A DNA stretch of 52,651 bases from Acidobacteriaceae bacterium (GTDB lineage: Bacteria; Acidobacteriota; Terriglobia; Terriglobales; Acidobacteriaceae): positions 1 to 52,651 of the forward strand of contig JASHOY010000213.1 of the NCBI GenBank assembly GCA_030038435.1, given 5' to 3'. Below the pieces are notes generated by a model. The model was not told where the DNA came from. It saw nothing but the letters and a program-made list of their open reading frames with translations, and ran no database searches. The translations under genes were made by a program, and so were the position numbers. Numbering within the stretch: the first letter of the stretch is position 1; the number at the start of each line of letters is the position of its first letter. Below, one piece after another: positions 26,098 to 33,688 of the stretch.

Positions 26098-27276
26098 GTG
26101 AATCAACGTGAAGCGCTAATTGTAGGAACTTCCGGCGACATCCAGTGGGGTCTTCCCGATCTGCTCTCCCGAGCCGGATTTGTAGTGGATCTGATCTCGA
26201 CGGCGCGGCCGATGCGGGCAAGCAGGTTCGTGCGAGTTGCCCACCGTCCGCAATCGCGGGAAGAGATGCTGCGGATGGCGCACCGAGAGATTTGCGGCCG
26301 GCCCACGCCTTATGACTGGATAGTTCCCAGTGAAGACGCGACCTTGAGGGCTCTGAGCGAACTCGATTGGCCTCAGGAGCGGAGGCCGAAGTTCCTCTCT
26401 GCGGGCGACGGCCAACCCTCGCACTTCTTTTCCAAGATCGGGCTTTCGCAGGCTCTCAGCATGGCCGGGATTCAGACGCCGGCGTTTCGCGCCGTGGCGA
26501 CCTGTGAGGAGGCAATCGATGCCGCCAGAGAACTTGGCTACCCCGTGATGCTCAAGGTCGATGCATCATTCGGCGGCCTCGGCGTGCGAGAGTGCAGGAG
26601 CGGCGCCGAGATCCTCCAGAATGCGGATATGTTCTCCGAGCAGCCGCTGCTGATTCAGAAGATGGTCAAGGGGCAGGAGGTGGCGCTTGACGCCACCTAT
26701 GTGCGGCGCAAGCTGGCGCATTTTGCCTATGCTTGGCCATTGCGGTCGCAAAGCGAGTTTGGGCCGTCTATCTTGCGCAAGTATTTCCCCCTGCCGCTGG
26801 TAGACGAGAAAGTCTTCGAGGAGCTGAGGGCGTTGGGCCGCGCGCTGGGCGCGGATGGCTTTGTGAACATCACTTGCATCGATGCGGAAGATGGCTCGGG
26901 TCGTTATTACATCGAAGCAGATACGCGCCCCAACGTCTGGATGAATTTTGCGCGGTATTGCGGGGATGATCCGGCCGACCGGATACACGAGGAGTTTTGC
27001 GGAGGGCCGGGGCTGAGTAAGGAAAGGACCGGTGCGGCGGCTGGATGCTCATCCGTGATCATTCCTTATTGCCTGCGCATGAGGTGCCGCGATCTGGTCC
27101 TGAACCGTTACGGCGTCTGGAAGTACACACCTTTTACGGATGCGCCGGTTGCCGTTCGTTTGCTGGCCAACAAGGTGTATTGCCGGATGTACTGTGTGGC
27201 CTGTTCTCTGCTGCCGAGGGAATTGAAAGCGGCGCTGAAGCGGCAGCTTGCGACGCTGCGGCTGCGGTTTGCATGA
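26098..27276 (+). CDS. ATP-grasp domain ligase of unknown substrate
   Basis: 392 residues. The start REALIVGTSGDIQWGL looks like a PreATP-grasp domain. ATP-grasp signatures follow: YPVMLKVDASFGGLGVREC (about residues 148-166), PLLIQKMVKGQEVALDATY and the metal-binding YYIEADTRPNVWMNFARYCGDDP (about 276-298). Such enzymes form amide or peptide bonds through acyl-phosphates. The C-terminal 80 residues have several Cys and basic residues and no named domain. The GTG start at 26098 has no clear ribosome site. The Rhs-like gene starts 66 bases after the stop. Confidence 0.8.
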   Translation: MNQREALIVGTSGDIQWGLPDLLSRAGFVVDLISTARPMRASRFVRVAHRPQSREEMLRMAHREICGRPTPYDWIVPSEDATLRALSELDWPQERRPKFLSAGDGQPSHFFSKIGLSQALSMAGIQTPAFRAVATCEEAIDAARELGYPVMLKVDASFGGLGVRECRSGAEILQNADMFSEQPLLIQKMVKGQEVALDATYVRRKLAHFAYAWPLRSQSEFGPSILRKYFPLPLVDEKVFEELRALGRALGADGFVNITCIDAEDGSGRYYIEADTRPNVWMNFARYCGDDPADRIHEEFCGGPGLSKERTGAAAGCSSVIIPYCLRMRCRDLVLNRYGVWKYTPFTDAPVAVRLLANKVYCRMYCVACSLLPRELKAALKRQLATLRLRFA

Positions 27277-27342
27277 CGGCGGTGGAATGGGCCGCATTTT
27301 GCAGAAGGAGGATGTGAAGCCTGAGGCGAGCTCGATGTGGAG

Positions 27343-28635
27343 ATGAACGTGAAATGCAGCGGATGCGGGGTTGAGCTGGAGCCGGGGGAGTCGCAGGGGG
27401 ATGCTGCGGCCGGCGAAGTGTTGATAACCCCGATGAGCGTACCAAAGAAGACGGACAGAGTTTGTTCTGCGTGCTCAAGCGCAAACCAGCGGAAGACGTC
27501 GGTCATCTACCTGCTGCTGTGGGCATGCCTGGTCCTTCTTGCGGTGTGGGTTATGCAGCACGATCTGCTCCCGTACATGGGCAAGACGCGGCTGCCGGCA
27601 TACAGCGACGGAAAAGTTCCGGCACCGCGGCTGACCGGGAATTTTCCGTGCGTTTCGGCGACGGTGACCAGCGGCGGTGTCAGCCCTCACTTCGGCAATT
27701 GTGCAATACGGGCGATGAATGGCGGCGCCGTGGACGGATTCGAGGCGGATTTCCGGGACGGGAATTTTGTCATGCAGCAGACAGATCTCGAGGTGAAAGA
27801 CGTTTTCGATGTTGCGCTGACGCGCTCCTACCGGTCGAATTTTTGGGAGGCCGGTGGTCACGCCATGGCATTCGGAATCAACAGCAACGACTCCTATGAC
27901 GTGGCGCCGCTGGGGACCCGGAACCCGTATACCTACCAGATCCTGGTGCTGGGCGACGGGGAGTTTCTGTATTTCGACCGGATCACCAAGGGTACGAGCT
28001 ACAGTGATGCGGAGTACATGCACACGGAGACCGCCTCGCCGTATTACCAGGCCACGCAACGGTGGAATGGTGACGGCTGGACAATGCAGCTGCCGAGCGG
28101 CTTGAAGATTGTGTTTCCGGACTCATTCAGTGCCAAAGACCTGGCCCAGGGCGGTCCGACGGAGATGATCGACGCCAAGGGCAACCGGCTGCAACTGGTG
28201 CGCGATGGGAATCGAAATCTGGACGAGATCAAGACGCCGCACGGACACTGGATCCGGCTCTGGTACGACGGAGAGTTGCGCATCGAGAGGGCGCAGGCGG
28301 ATGCGGGGCAGTGGGCCGAGTACCAGTACAACGAGGATGGCTTGCTGGCGGATGCGAAGTTTTCAAACGGGCATGAGCGGCGTTATGACTACGACGGCAA
28401 GCTGATGACGCGGGTTACGGATGAGTCAGGCCATGTGCTGGTCGCGAACGAGTATTCGCAGGGCCTGCTGTCGCGGCAGCAGTTTGAAGGCGGCGCGGTT
28501 TACTCGTACGGATACGACTGGGCACCTAAGAGTCTCTATCCCAACGATGTGTGGGTCAGGCTCCCCAATAAGACGACCAGGGATGTTCCGGTGGCGGACT
28601 CGGTCTCGGAATTCCTGCTGGACCGGCAACGGTGA
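27343..28635 (+). CDS. Membrane-anchored Rhs/YD-repeat-like protein with zinc ribbon
   Basis: 430 residues. The N-terminus has two Cys pairs (CSGCG at about 4-8, CSAC at about 43-46) forming a predicted cytoplasmic zinc ribbon, then one membrane helix (SVIYLLLWACLVLLAVWVM). The outer part has the DUF6531/Rhs entry block DGNFVMQQTDLEVKDVFDVALTRSYRS and four or more YD-like repeats, for example QYNEDGLLADAKFSNG, RRYDYDGKLMTRVTDESG and VANEYSQGLLSRQQF. Rhs proteins normally exceed 1000 residues and end in a variable toxin; here no core cage or toxin exists, so it is either a compact cell-surface protein or a relict. Start at ATG 27343 has TGGAG and GGCGAG upstream but not strong. Confidence 0.7.
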   Translation: MNVKCSGCGVELEPGESQGDAAAGEVLITPMSVPKKTDRVCSACSSANQRKTSVIYLLLWACLVLLAVWVMQHDLLPYMGKTRLPAYSDGKVPAPRLTGNFPCVSATVTSGGVSPHFGNCAIRAMNGGAVDGFEADFRDGNFVMQQTDLEVKDVFDVALTRSYRSNFWEAGGHAMAFGINSNDSYDVAPLGTRNPYTYQILVLGDGEFLYFDRITKGTSYSDAEYMHTETASPYYQATQRWNGDGWTMQLPSGLKIVFPDSFSAKDLAQGGPTEMIDAKGNRLQLVRDGNRNLDEIKTPHGHWIRLWYDGELRIERAQADAGQWAEYQYNEDGLLADAKFSNGHERRYDYDGKLMTRVTDESGHVLVANEYSQGLLSRQQFEGGAVYSYGYDWAPKSLYPNDVWVRLPNKTTRDVPVADSVSEFLLDRQR

Positions 28636-28788
28636 AGCGGGCGACGGCTTCCGACACTGTCATGACCATGGCGTCCTCGCAGGCGCCTGAACAGGCTGGA
28701 AAAAAGTGAGCAAGCCGCCTGCCGCTCATTTCTCGGAGTTTCGGTAGGCTTCCACAAACATTTCGATCTGTTTTTGGGAACGGGTGCG

Positions 28789-29715
28789 CTAAATGCCAGC
28801 CAGTGCCGGGGTGGGGGCTACGGTGAGTGCGGGCGCTTCTTCCGTCACCTTGGCAGAAGGCTTCTCGGCCTTGCTGGGGATGCAGACCAGTTCCCAGGCG
28901 GAGCGGTCTTTCAAGAGACGGGAGACCAGCGCGGTGTGCATCGCATGGCCGGCGCGTTCGGCCACTACGTGGCCTTCGATGCGGTGGCCGGCGAGTGCGA
29001 GGTCGCCAATGAGATCGAGGATCTTGTGGCGAACGTATTCGTCATCGAAGCGAAGAGGGCCGTTTTCCGGTCCTTTGGGGCCGAGGACGATGATATTTTC
29101 CGGGCTGGCGCCGCGGATAAGGCCCATCTGGCGCATCTGCTCTTCGAGGGCACGGTAGCCGAAGGTGCGCGCCGGGGCGATGCAGGTGCCGTAGGTCTCT
29201 GCGGCGAGATCGATGATGGCGCACTGGCGGCCGACAGGAGCAGGAAACTCGATGGAGTAATTGATGGTGTAGCCGGTACCGGGATAGACGCCAATGAACT
29301 TATCGCCGTCGCGGACTTCCACAGGGCGAAGAACGCGGATGGATTCGCGGCGGCGGCGCTGGGTGCGAAGGCCGGCTTGTTGGACGGCCTGAACGTAGGG
29401 AAGGGCGCTGCCGTCGAGGATGGGCAGCTCGAGGTTGTCGAGTTCGACGATGACGTTGTCGACGCCCAGACCAATGAGCGCGGAGAGCAGGTGTTCGGTG
29501 GTGGAGATGAGCACGCCCTGGCGCATGAGGCTGGTGGCGTAGCTGACTTTGGCCACGTTGCGGCCGATGGCGGCGATTTCGAAGTTATCGAGATCGGTGC
29601 GGCGGAAAACAACGCCGGAGCCGGCAGGGGCGGGCAGAAGCTTTAAGGTAACAGGAGCGCCGGAATGCAACCCCACGCCCGTGAACTCAAGGGACGCTGC
29701 AATGGTCTGTTCCAT
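28789..29715 (-). CDS. lpxC: UDP-3-O-acyl-N-acetylglucosamine deacetylase (LpxC)
   Basis: 308 residues, the normal size of LpxC, the zinc-dependent deacetylase that commits precursors to lipid A. The entry motif EFTGVGLHSG, the zinc ligand in TTEHLLSALIGLGVDN (His near 79 in E. coli numbering), DGSALPYVQAVQQAG, the HKILDLIGDLALAG block with two further ligands, and the GHAMHTAL active-site His are all present. A short C-terminal tail (about 20 residues, Ala/Pro-rich) extends beyond the catalytic core. The ATG at 29715 gives the family's standard N-terminus; a TTG 33 bases upstream is less likely. It shows the organism makes lipid A. Confidence 0.95.
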   Translation of the reverse strand: MEQTIAASLEFTGVGLHSGAPVTLKLLPAPAGSGVVFRRTDLDNFEIAAIGRNVAKVSYATSLMRQGVLISTTEHLLSALIGLGVDNVIVELDNLELPILDGSALPYVQAVQQAGLRTQRRRRESIRVLRPVEVRDGDKFIGVYPGTGYTINYSIEFPAPVGRQCAIIDLAAETYGTCIAPARTFGYRALEEQMRQMGLIRGASPENIIVLGPKGPENGPLRFDDEYVRHKILDLIGDLALAGHRIEGHVVAERAGHAMHTALVSRLLKDRSAWELVCIPSKAEKPSAKVTEEAPALTVAPTPALAGI

Positions 29716-29800
29716 GTGGGCGGATGACGCCAAAATATAGCACTCCAATGGTAGAAGGTTGAATGCTTCATCAGATTAGACGGGAAGTCGGGGTCCAGTT

Positions 29801-29820
29801 GTGTGGTAATTTTGCCACAC
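29801..29820. promoter_or_regulatory. Palindrome in the divergent lpxC intergenic region
   Basis: GTGTGG at 29801-29806 and CCACAC at 29815-29820 form a perfect inverted repeat around an 8-base AT-rich spacer. It lies between lpxC (starting at 29715 leftwards) and the membrane protein gene starting at 29853, so it could be an operator for either. No regulator is identified. Confidence 0.4.
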
Positions 29821-29852
29821 TTTGATCGTGCATTCGCCTCATTACAGGGCAA

Positions 29853-30149
29853 ATGCAGGTTCTTAAAGGATTTGTAATCTTCACCGAAGGGGGCGATTTG
29901 CTGAATTATTTTTCCTGGACAGCCATTGGGCTGGCAATTGTTTACGCGTTGTGGATTTTGTGGGAGTGCGTGCGACGGCCGCAGAAGATGGCGATTATGA
30001 ACGTGTTTTGGCCGGTCACCGGTCCTTATTTCAGCCTGCTGGCGGTTTTGGGGTATTACCGGTTGGGGGCGACCATGGCGGACGGATCTGGCCACAGCTA
30101 TCCGATAAACCGCTGGTTGATCAGGGCCGGGCTGAAGGAAGCGATGTGA
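29853..30149 (+). CDS. Small two-helix membrane protein, DUF4396-like N-terminal part
   Basis: 98 residues with two hydrophobic helices (about 17-38 and 48-68). The sequence between and after them, ECVRRPQKMAIMNVFWPVTGPYFSLLAVLGYYR, resembles the start of the DUF4396 family, whose members usually have a further 100 or more residues. The protein could thus be a shortened relative; the family call is tentative. AGGG sits about 5 bases before the ATG at 29853. Confidence 0.55.
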   Translation: MQVLKGFVIFTEGGDLLNYFSWTAIGLAIVYALWILWECVRRPQKMAIMNVFWPVTGPYFSLLAVLGYYRLGATMADGSGHSYPINRWLIRAGLKEAM

Positions 30150-30234
30150 CGGCAGCCGGGTCGGGCAGGGCTGAAGCAACGTAGAATTGGGACGGCTTGG
30201 CGGCAAGATGCCGGCCGGGCGGGACGGTGCGCGA

Positions 30235-31413
30235 ATGGCGGGATGGGCCGGGGAATCGGTTGCGATGCGCGGGTTGGTGGCGGGTGCGCGGCGAAAACAG
30301 GCGGCGCTGGTGAAATTGACGCACCGGCTGGTGCTGACGGAGTCGCCTTCAGGAGATAAAGCAGCAGTGGATGCGTGCATGGGGTTGGCCGCAGAGCGGG
30401 CGCGGGAGCTGGGCGGGAGCGTGAAGATGCATCGGGCGCGCGGGTATGGCGATGCGATGGAGGCGCGGTTTGGCAAGCGGCGGCGCGGGGAAAAGCCGGT
30501 GCTGATGCTGGGGCATCTGGATACGGTTTGGCCCGTGGGGACACTGATGACGATGCCATGGCAGGTCAAGAACGAGCGACTGTGGGGCCCGGGCGTGCTG
30601 GACATGAAGTCCGGCGTGGCCATGGCGCTGACGGCTATCGAGCTGCTGGATGAGGCGGAATTGCTGGAGCGGGAAGTGGTGCTGTTGCTGACCGGCGATG
30701 AAGAGGTGGGGAGTCCCGGATCGCGGGCGGTGATTGAGCGCGTGGCGGCGGAGTGCAGCGCGGTTTTTGTGCTGGAGCCGGCGCAGGGGCTGGCTTATAA
30801 AACGGCGCGCAAAGGGACCGGCGACTGGCGGATCGAGGTGAAGGGCGTAGCCGCGCACGCGGGCGTAGATTTCGCAAAAGGCGCAAATGCATTGCGCGAA
30901 CTGGCGCGTGCGATTGAGATGGTGAGCGGATGGACAGATCTGAAACGCGGCTTGACGGTGAGCGTGGGCATGGCCGGTGGAGGATCGGCGAGCAACGTGG
31001 TCCCGGCGGAGGCCTGGGCGGAAGTGGACGTGCGAATTGCGCGTGCGGCGGACGGGGCGCGGATCTCGCGGCGGTTTGCGGGGCTGAAAGCCGTGGATCA
31101 ACGCTGCACATTGACCGTCGCCGGTGGCGTCAACCGGCCGCCGATGGAGCGGACGCGGGGGACGGTGCGATTGTTCGAGGCGGCTCGGGAACTGGCTGCG
31201 GAAATGGGACTTGAACTGGAGGAAGCCGCGACGGGCGGGGCTTCGGATGGAAATTTTACTTCGGCGATAGGGATTCCGACGCTGGACGGGATGGGTGCGG
31301 CGGGCGAAGGAGCGCATGCGCGGCATGAGTCGGTGATGGTGGAGCATCTGGCGGTGCGAACGGCGATGATCGCGGGCATGGTGATGGTGAAGGCTGAGAC
31401 TAGCGGCTACTGA
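30235..31413 (+). CDS. M20-family metallopeptidase (carboxypeptidase G2-like)
   Basis: About 392 residues. Zinc-site motifs of M20A/glutamate carboxypeptidases are in order: GHLDTVWP (His, catalytic Asp two residues on), GPGVLDMKSG (bridging Asp), TGDEEVGSPGS (catalytic Glu and metal Glu), LEPA (ligand Glu) and the C-terminal GEGAHARHESV (ligand His). The lid domain KGVAAHAGVDFAKGANAL is also present. It cleaves C-terminal amino acids such as glutamate from peptides or folates; specificity is unknown. No signal peptide is clear. Starts at 30208, 30235 and 30265 are all possible; 30235 is chosen for GGACGG upstream. The intron relict begins about 12 bases after the stop. Confidence 0.88.
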   Translation: MAGWAGESVAMRGLVAGARRKQAALVKLTHRLVLTESPSGDKAAVDACMGLAAERARELGGSVKMHRARGYGDAMEARFGKRRRGEKPVLMLGHLDTVWPVGTLMTMPWQVKNERLWGPGVLDMKSGVAMALTAIELLDEAELLEREVVLLLTGDEEVGSPGSRAVIERVAAECSAVFVLEPAQGLAYKTARKGTGDWRIEVKGVAAHAGVDFAKGANALRELARAIEMVSGWTDLKRGLTVSVGMAGGGSASNVVPAEAWAEVDVRIARAADGARISRRFAGLKAVDQRCTLTVAGGVNRPPMERTRGTVRLFEAARELAAEMGLELEEAATGGASDGNFTSAIGIPTLDGMGAAGEGAHARHESVMVEHLAVRTAMIAGMVMVKAETSGY

Positions 31414-31539
31414 GACGCTTGCAGAGTGGACGTACCGCGGATCCTCCGCCGCGGCGGACGGGCCCAAGGCGCCCGGCCGGATCACAGGGACGGCAGCCCG
31501 ATCCCACCGAGAAAGGCCAAGGAATTTCAGTATGTCACG

Positions 31540-32055
31540 AACGCGAACGCGAGCTCGTGGTGCTGTACCAGAGATGGGAGACGGCCTCCAGAAGTCGGCT
31601 TGCAGGAGCAGGCTTCAAACTGCCTCAGTGCTGCTTCGTTCAAAAGGCGCGGTGGTGAACAACTGGGAAAAGGCGCTCCACTCAGGGCGTCAGGTGAGTG
31701 TTGAGGAGATGAGCGAAAGCAAACCGTCCGATGACGCATCGTAACTTCGTTAAAGGCGCTGTCGAAACTGGAGCCGTGAATTTGCTCCAGGATGAATCGG
31801 GACGAAAACTGATTACGGACCCGATGGCAGCCGGTGTTTAGGCGGCATGAACTCAATCCAGGCTTTGGTATGGAACGTGAGAACTTCGTTCTGGATGAGA
31901 AGGAAAATGACAAGTGACTGAAACTATGAGGAAGAATACCTATGCCAGAACGAGTGTCGGCGCTGTTCATAGTAGCGATGAATCTCCCGTAATGGGAGGG
32001 GAGCGAAGGGGCAGCGTTGTCCGGTTGACAAGTGTTGCCAACCTGCTATGCGGGG
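31540..32055 (+). ncRNA. Group II intron RNA domains I-IV (5' part)
   Basis: Bases from about 31540 to the reverse transcriptase start carry no supported gene but many short pairing segments, among them AACTGGGAAAAGGCGCTCCACTCAGGGCGTC, a GAGCGAAAGC tetraloop hairpin around 31710, TGGAGCC...GGCTCCA-type stems near 31770-31800 and TCTCCCGTAATGGGAG near 31984. This fits domains I to IV of a bacterial group II intron of the type that encodes its own maturase. Individual domain boundaries and exon-binding sites could not be set by eye. Confidence 0.6.
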
Positions 32056-32784
32056 ATGAGTAACATGACCTCAACGAAAGCTTTTGGTATTGCCAAGCGG
32101 GAGCTATGGGAGACATATCAGCAAGTCAAGGCCAACCGCGGGGCTGCGGGCGTCGATGAGGAAACCATCGTGATGTTTGAGCAGAACCTGACACGGAATC
32201 TGTACAAGCTGTGGAACCCGATGTCGTCGGGGCCGTATTTCCCGCCGCCGGTAAAGCAGGTGGAGATGCCAAAGGCAAAGGGCGGCACAAGTAAGCTGGG
32301 TATTCCGACCGTATCGGACCGCATTGCGCAGACCGTGGTCAAGCGTGCCATTGAACCGATTCTCGAACCGATATTCTATCCCGACTCGTATGGATATCGG
32401 CCGGGGAGTTCGGCGAAACAGGCGGTCGCCATCACCCAAAAAGCGGTGCTGGCGATTCGACCGGGTGGTTGAGTTTGACATCATGTCGGCCTTGGATCGA
32501 ATCGATCATGGTCTCTTGATGAAAGCGGTCTGCAGCCACTCCAAAGAAGGCGGGATACAGCTGTACATCGAACGGTGGTTAACCGCGCCGTTCGAGACTA
32601 CGGACGGCGAGCGGTTGCCGCGCGAGCGCGGTGTTCCGCAAGGCGGTGTGGTCAGCTCGATTTTGATGAACCTGTTCATGCGTTACACGTTCGATGCCTG
32701 GATGAAGCGTACCAATCCATCGTGTCCGTTTGCCCGCCATGCTGACGATGCGCTAGTTCACTGTCGTACTCGGATGCAGGCGGA
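32056..32784 (+). pseudogene. ltrA: Group II intron reverse transcriptase/maturase, frameshifted and truncated
   Basis: Reading starts at ATG 32056 or 32065 with KAFGIAKRELWETYQQVKANRGAAGVD, continues through LYKLWNPMSSGPYFPPPV, PTVSDRIAQTVVK and DSYGYRPGSSAKQAV, then hits a stop near 32472. Shifting by one base inside the A5 run at 32438-32442 restores RCWRFDRVVEFDIMSALDRIDHGLL, YIERWL, RGVPQGGVVSSILMN and FARHADDALVHCRTRMQAE. The catalytic YADD box reads HADD. Everything after this (rest of the reverse transcriptase, maturase X domain, any endonuclease domain) is gone and replaced by GNAT sequence. The enzyme is not functional. Confidence 0.85.
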
Positions 32785-32788
32785 AGAA

Positions 32789-33100
32789 GATCTTCCTCCG
32801 GAATTGATCAAGCAATTGAATCTGCCAAGATACAAACGAATAGGAGCTTCACTTCTTGGCAGGCTTGCACGCGATCTCTCCTACAGAGGGAAAGGCGTTG
32901 GGGAGTTGCTCTTGGTCGACGCCCTGAAACGATCGCTTGTAATGAGTCGGCAGATCGCATCTGCAGCGGTCATAGTGGATGCTAAAGACGAGAAGGTGCA
33001 GAGGTTTTATCGGGATTTCGGGTTCATCCCTTTCCCTGAATCTCAAAAGCGGTTGTTCCTGGCGATGGCGACAATTCAACGGCTCTATCCGGAGATCTGA
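32789..33100 (+). pseudogene. C-terminal part of a GNAT acetyltransferase (TA toxin-like), fused to RT
   Basis: From about 32789 the same frame that carries the reverse transcriptase palm becomes the end of a GNAT N-acetyltransferase: IGASLLGRLARDLSYRGKGVGELLLVDAL gives the acetyl-CoA-binding motif (R-G-K-G-V-G), then AAVIVDAKDEKVQRFYRDFGFIPFPESQKRLFLAM. This order, with LGRLA and YRxFGF and a final RLFLxM, is typical of the GNAT toxins paired with DUF1778-type antitoxins (TacT/AtaT group). The N-terminal beta strands and antitoxin gene are missing. Base composition is visibly lower in GC than neighbouring genes, suggesting transfer. Confidence 0.75.
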
Positions 33101-33244
33101 ACCGCTTACATAGGTCGTGCGGTCGGCCAACGTTACCTTGTCCGGAATGCATCAGAAATTGGTTACTTCAGCATTGGCGGTCGCCGGATTCGCGACGGGC
33201 GGTGATCCGCCCGGAATGCTGAATCTTGAGGCGACGCCGGTCCG
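33101..33244. other. Intergenic stretch with nested inverted repeats
   Basis: TTCAGCATT at 33166-33174 is repeated inverted as AATGCTGAA at 33214-33222, and inside it CGGGCGG/CCGCCCG (33195-33201 and 33206-33212, loop TGAT) forms a perfect 7-bp hairpin. No gene. It may be the end of a lost insertion or a terminator for the GNAT remnant. Confidence 0.45.
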
Positions 33245-33397
33245 TCAGTATTCATTCCGCATTGTGAACGGATACACCCGCACGTAGTCCCCTTCAAATC
33301 GCGATGGAAACTTCGTGTGTTTGGGATTGCCGCCACTTTGGCCGCCAATGGCCTGATTCAAGATCACGCAAGCCTGTTGATGGAAAGGGTTGAACCT
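33245..33397 (-). pseudogene. Remnant C-terminus of a GH16 beta-glucanase
   Basis: On the reverse strand an open frame ends with PFHQQACVILNQAIGG, GGNPKHTKFPSRFEGDYVRVYP and a stop at 33245. This is the terminal beta-strand pair of family GH16 glycosidases (laminarinase/lichenase type), where ILNLAIGG and (V/D)YVRVY are conserved. About 50 residues remain; the catalytic ExDxxE region upstream is absent, and the open frame continues into sequence without GH16 features. It is a broken relic of a carbohydrase gene. Confidence 0.65.
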
Positions 33398-33688
33398 ATT
33401 GTAGCGAGGATGGCGCGTATGGGCCCTCGTATACGAAAGATGGACGGTGCGCCCGCCAAGAACCACACCGCGATGACTAAATCGAACACCACATATACCA
33501 GCGAAGAAGTCCGCATATAAGACCAGATGGGATGACCGTGATGGGGCAGATCCAGGCAGCATGCATAAGCCACGCGACGCGGATGGCTCGGTACGAGCGC
33601 TGGTTTCTGCTGCCAATTCGGAGCGGCGAAGCAGATGTTTGGCATTGTTCCCATTCTGAAGAAGGATCAGCGAGAGCCCACGTACCCA
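33398..33688. other. Degenerate accessory sequence
   Basis: No intact gene could be supported. On the reverse strand one frame contains a hydrophobic segment SSLVYVVFDLVIAVWFLAG near 33470-33530, possibly a relic of a membrane protein, but it lacks a ribosome site and a known family. Confidence 0.4.

Larger units (their letters stand above)
31426..32784 (+). mobile_element. Truncated group II intron with decayed reverse transcriptase
   Basis: About 600 bases of noncoding structured sequence are followed by a reverse transcriptase of bacterial group II intron type. The RNA part ends in the typical unit before the intron ORF: the segment ending in AGTAGCGATGAA, then a TCTCCCGTAATGGGAG hairpin and GGAGCGAAGGGG. 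The reverse transcriptase is frameshifted and stops after the catalytic motif, where sequence switches to a GNAT acetyltransferase. Domain X, and RNA domains V and VI with the 3' splice site, are absent. The 5' end is uncertain; GTGGACG at 31426, 12 bases after the peptidase stop, is only a candidate. It cannot be mobile on its own. Confidence 0.75.

Noticed and set aside
33364..33654. Reverse open frame with hydrophobic helix
   Set aside because: No ribosome site or homology and it overlaps the GH16 relict; kept only as degenerate sequence.
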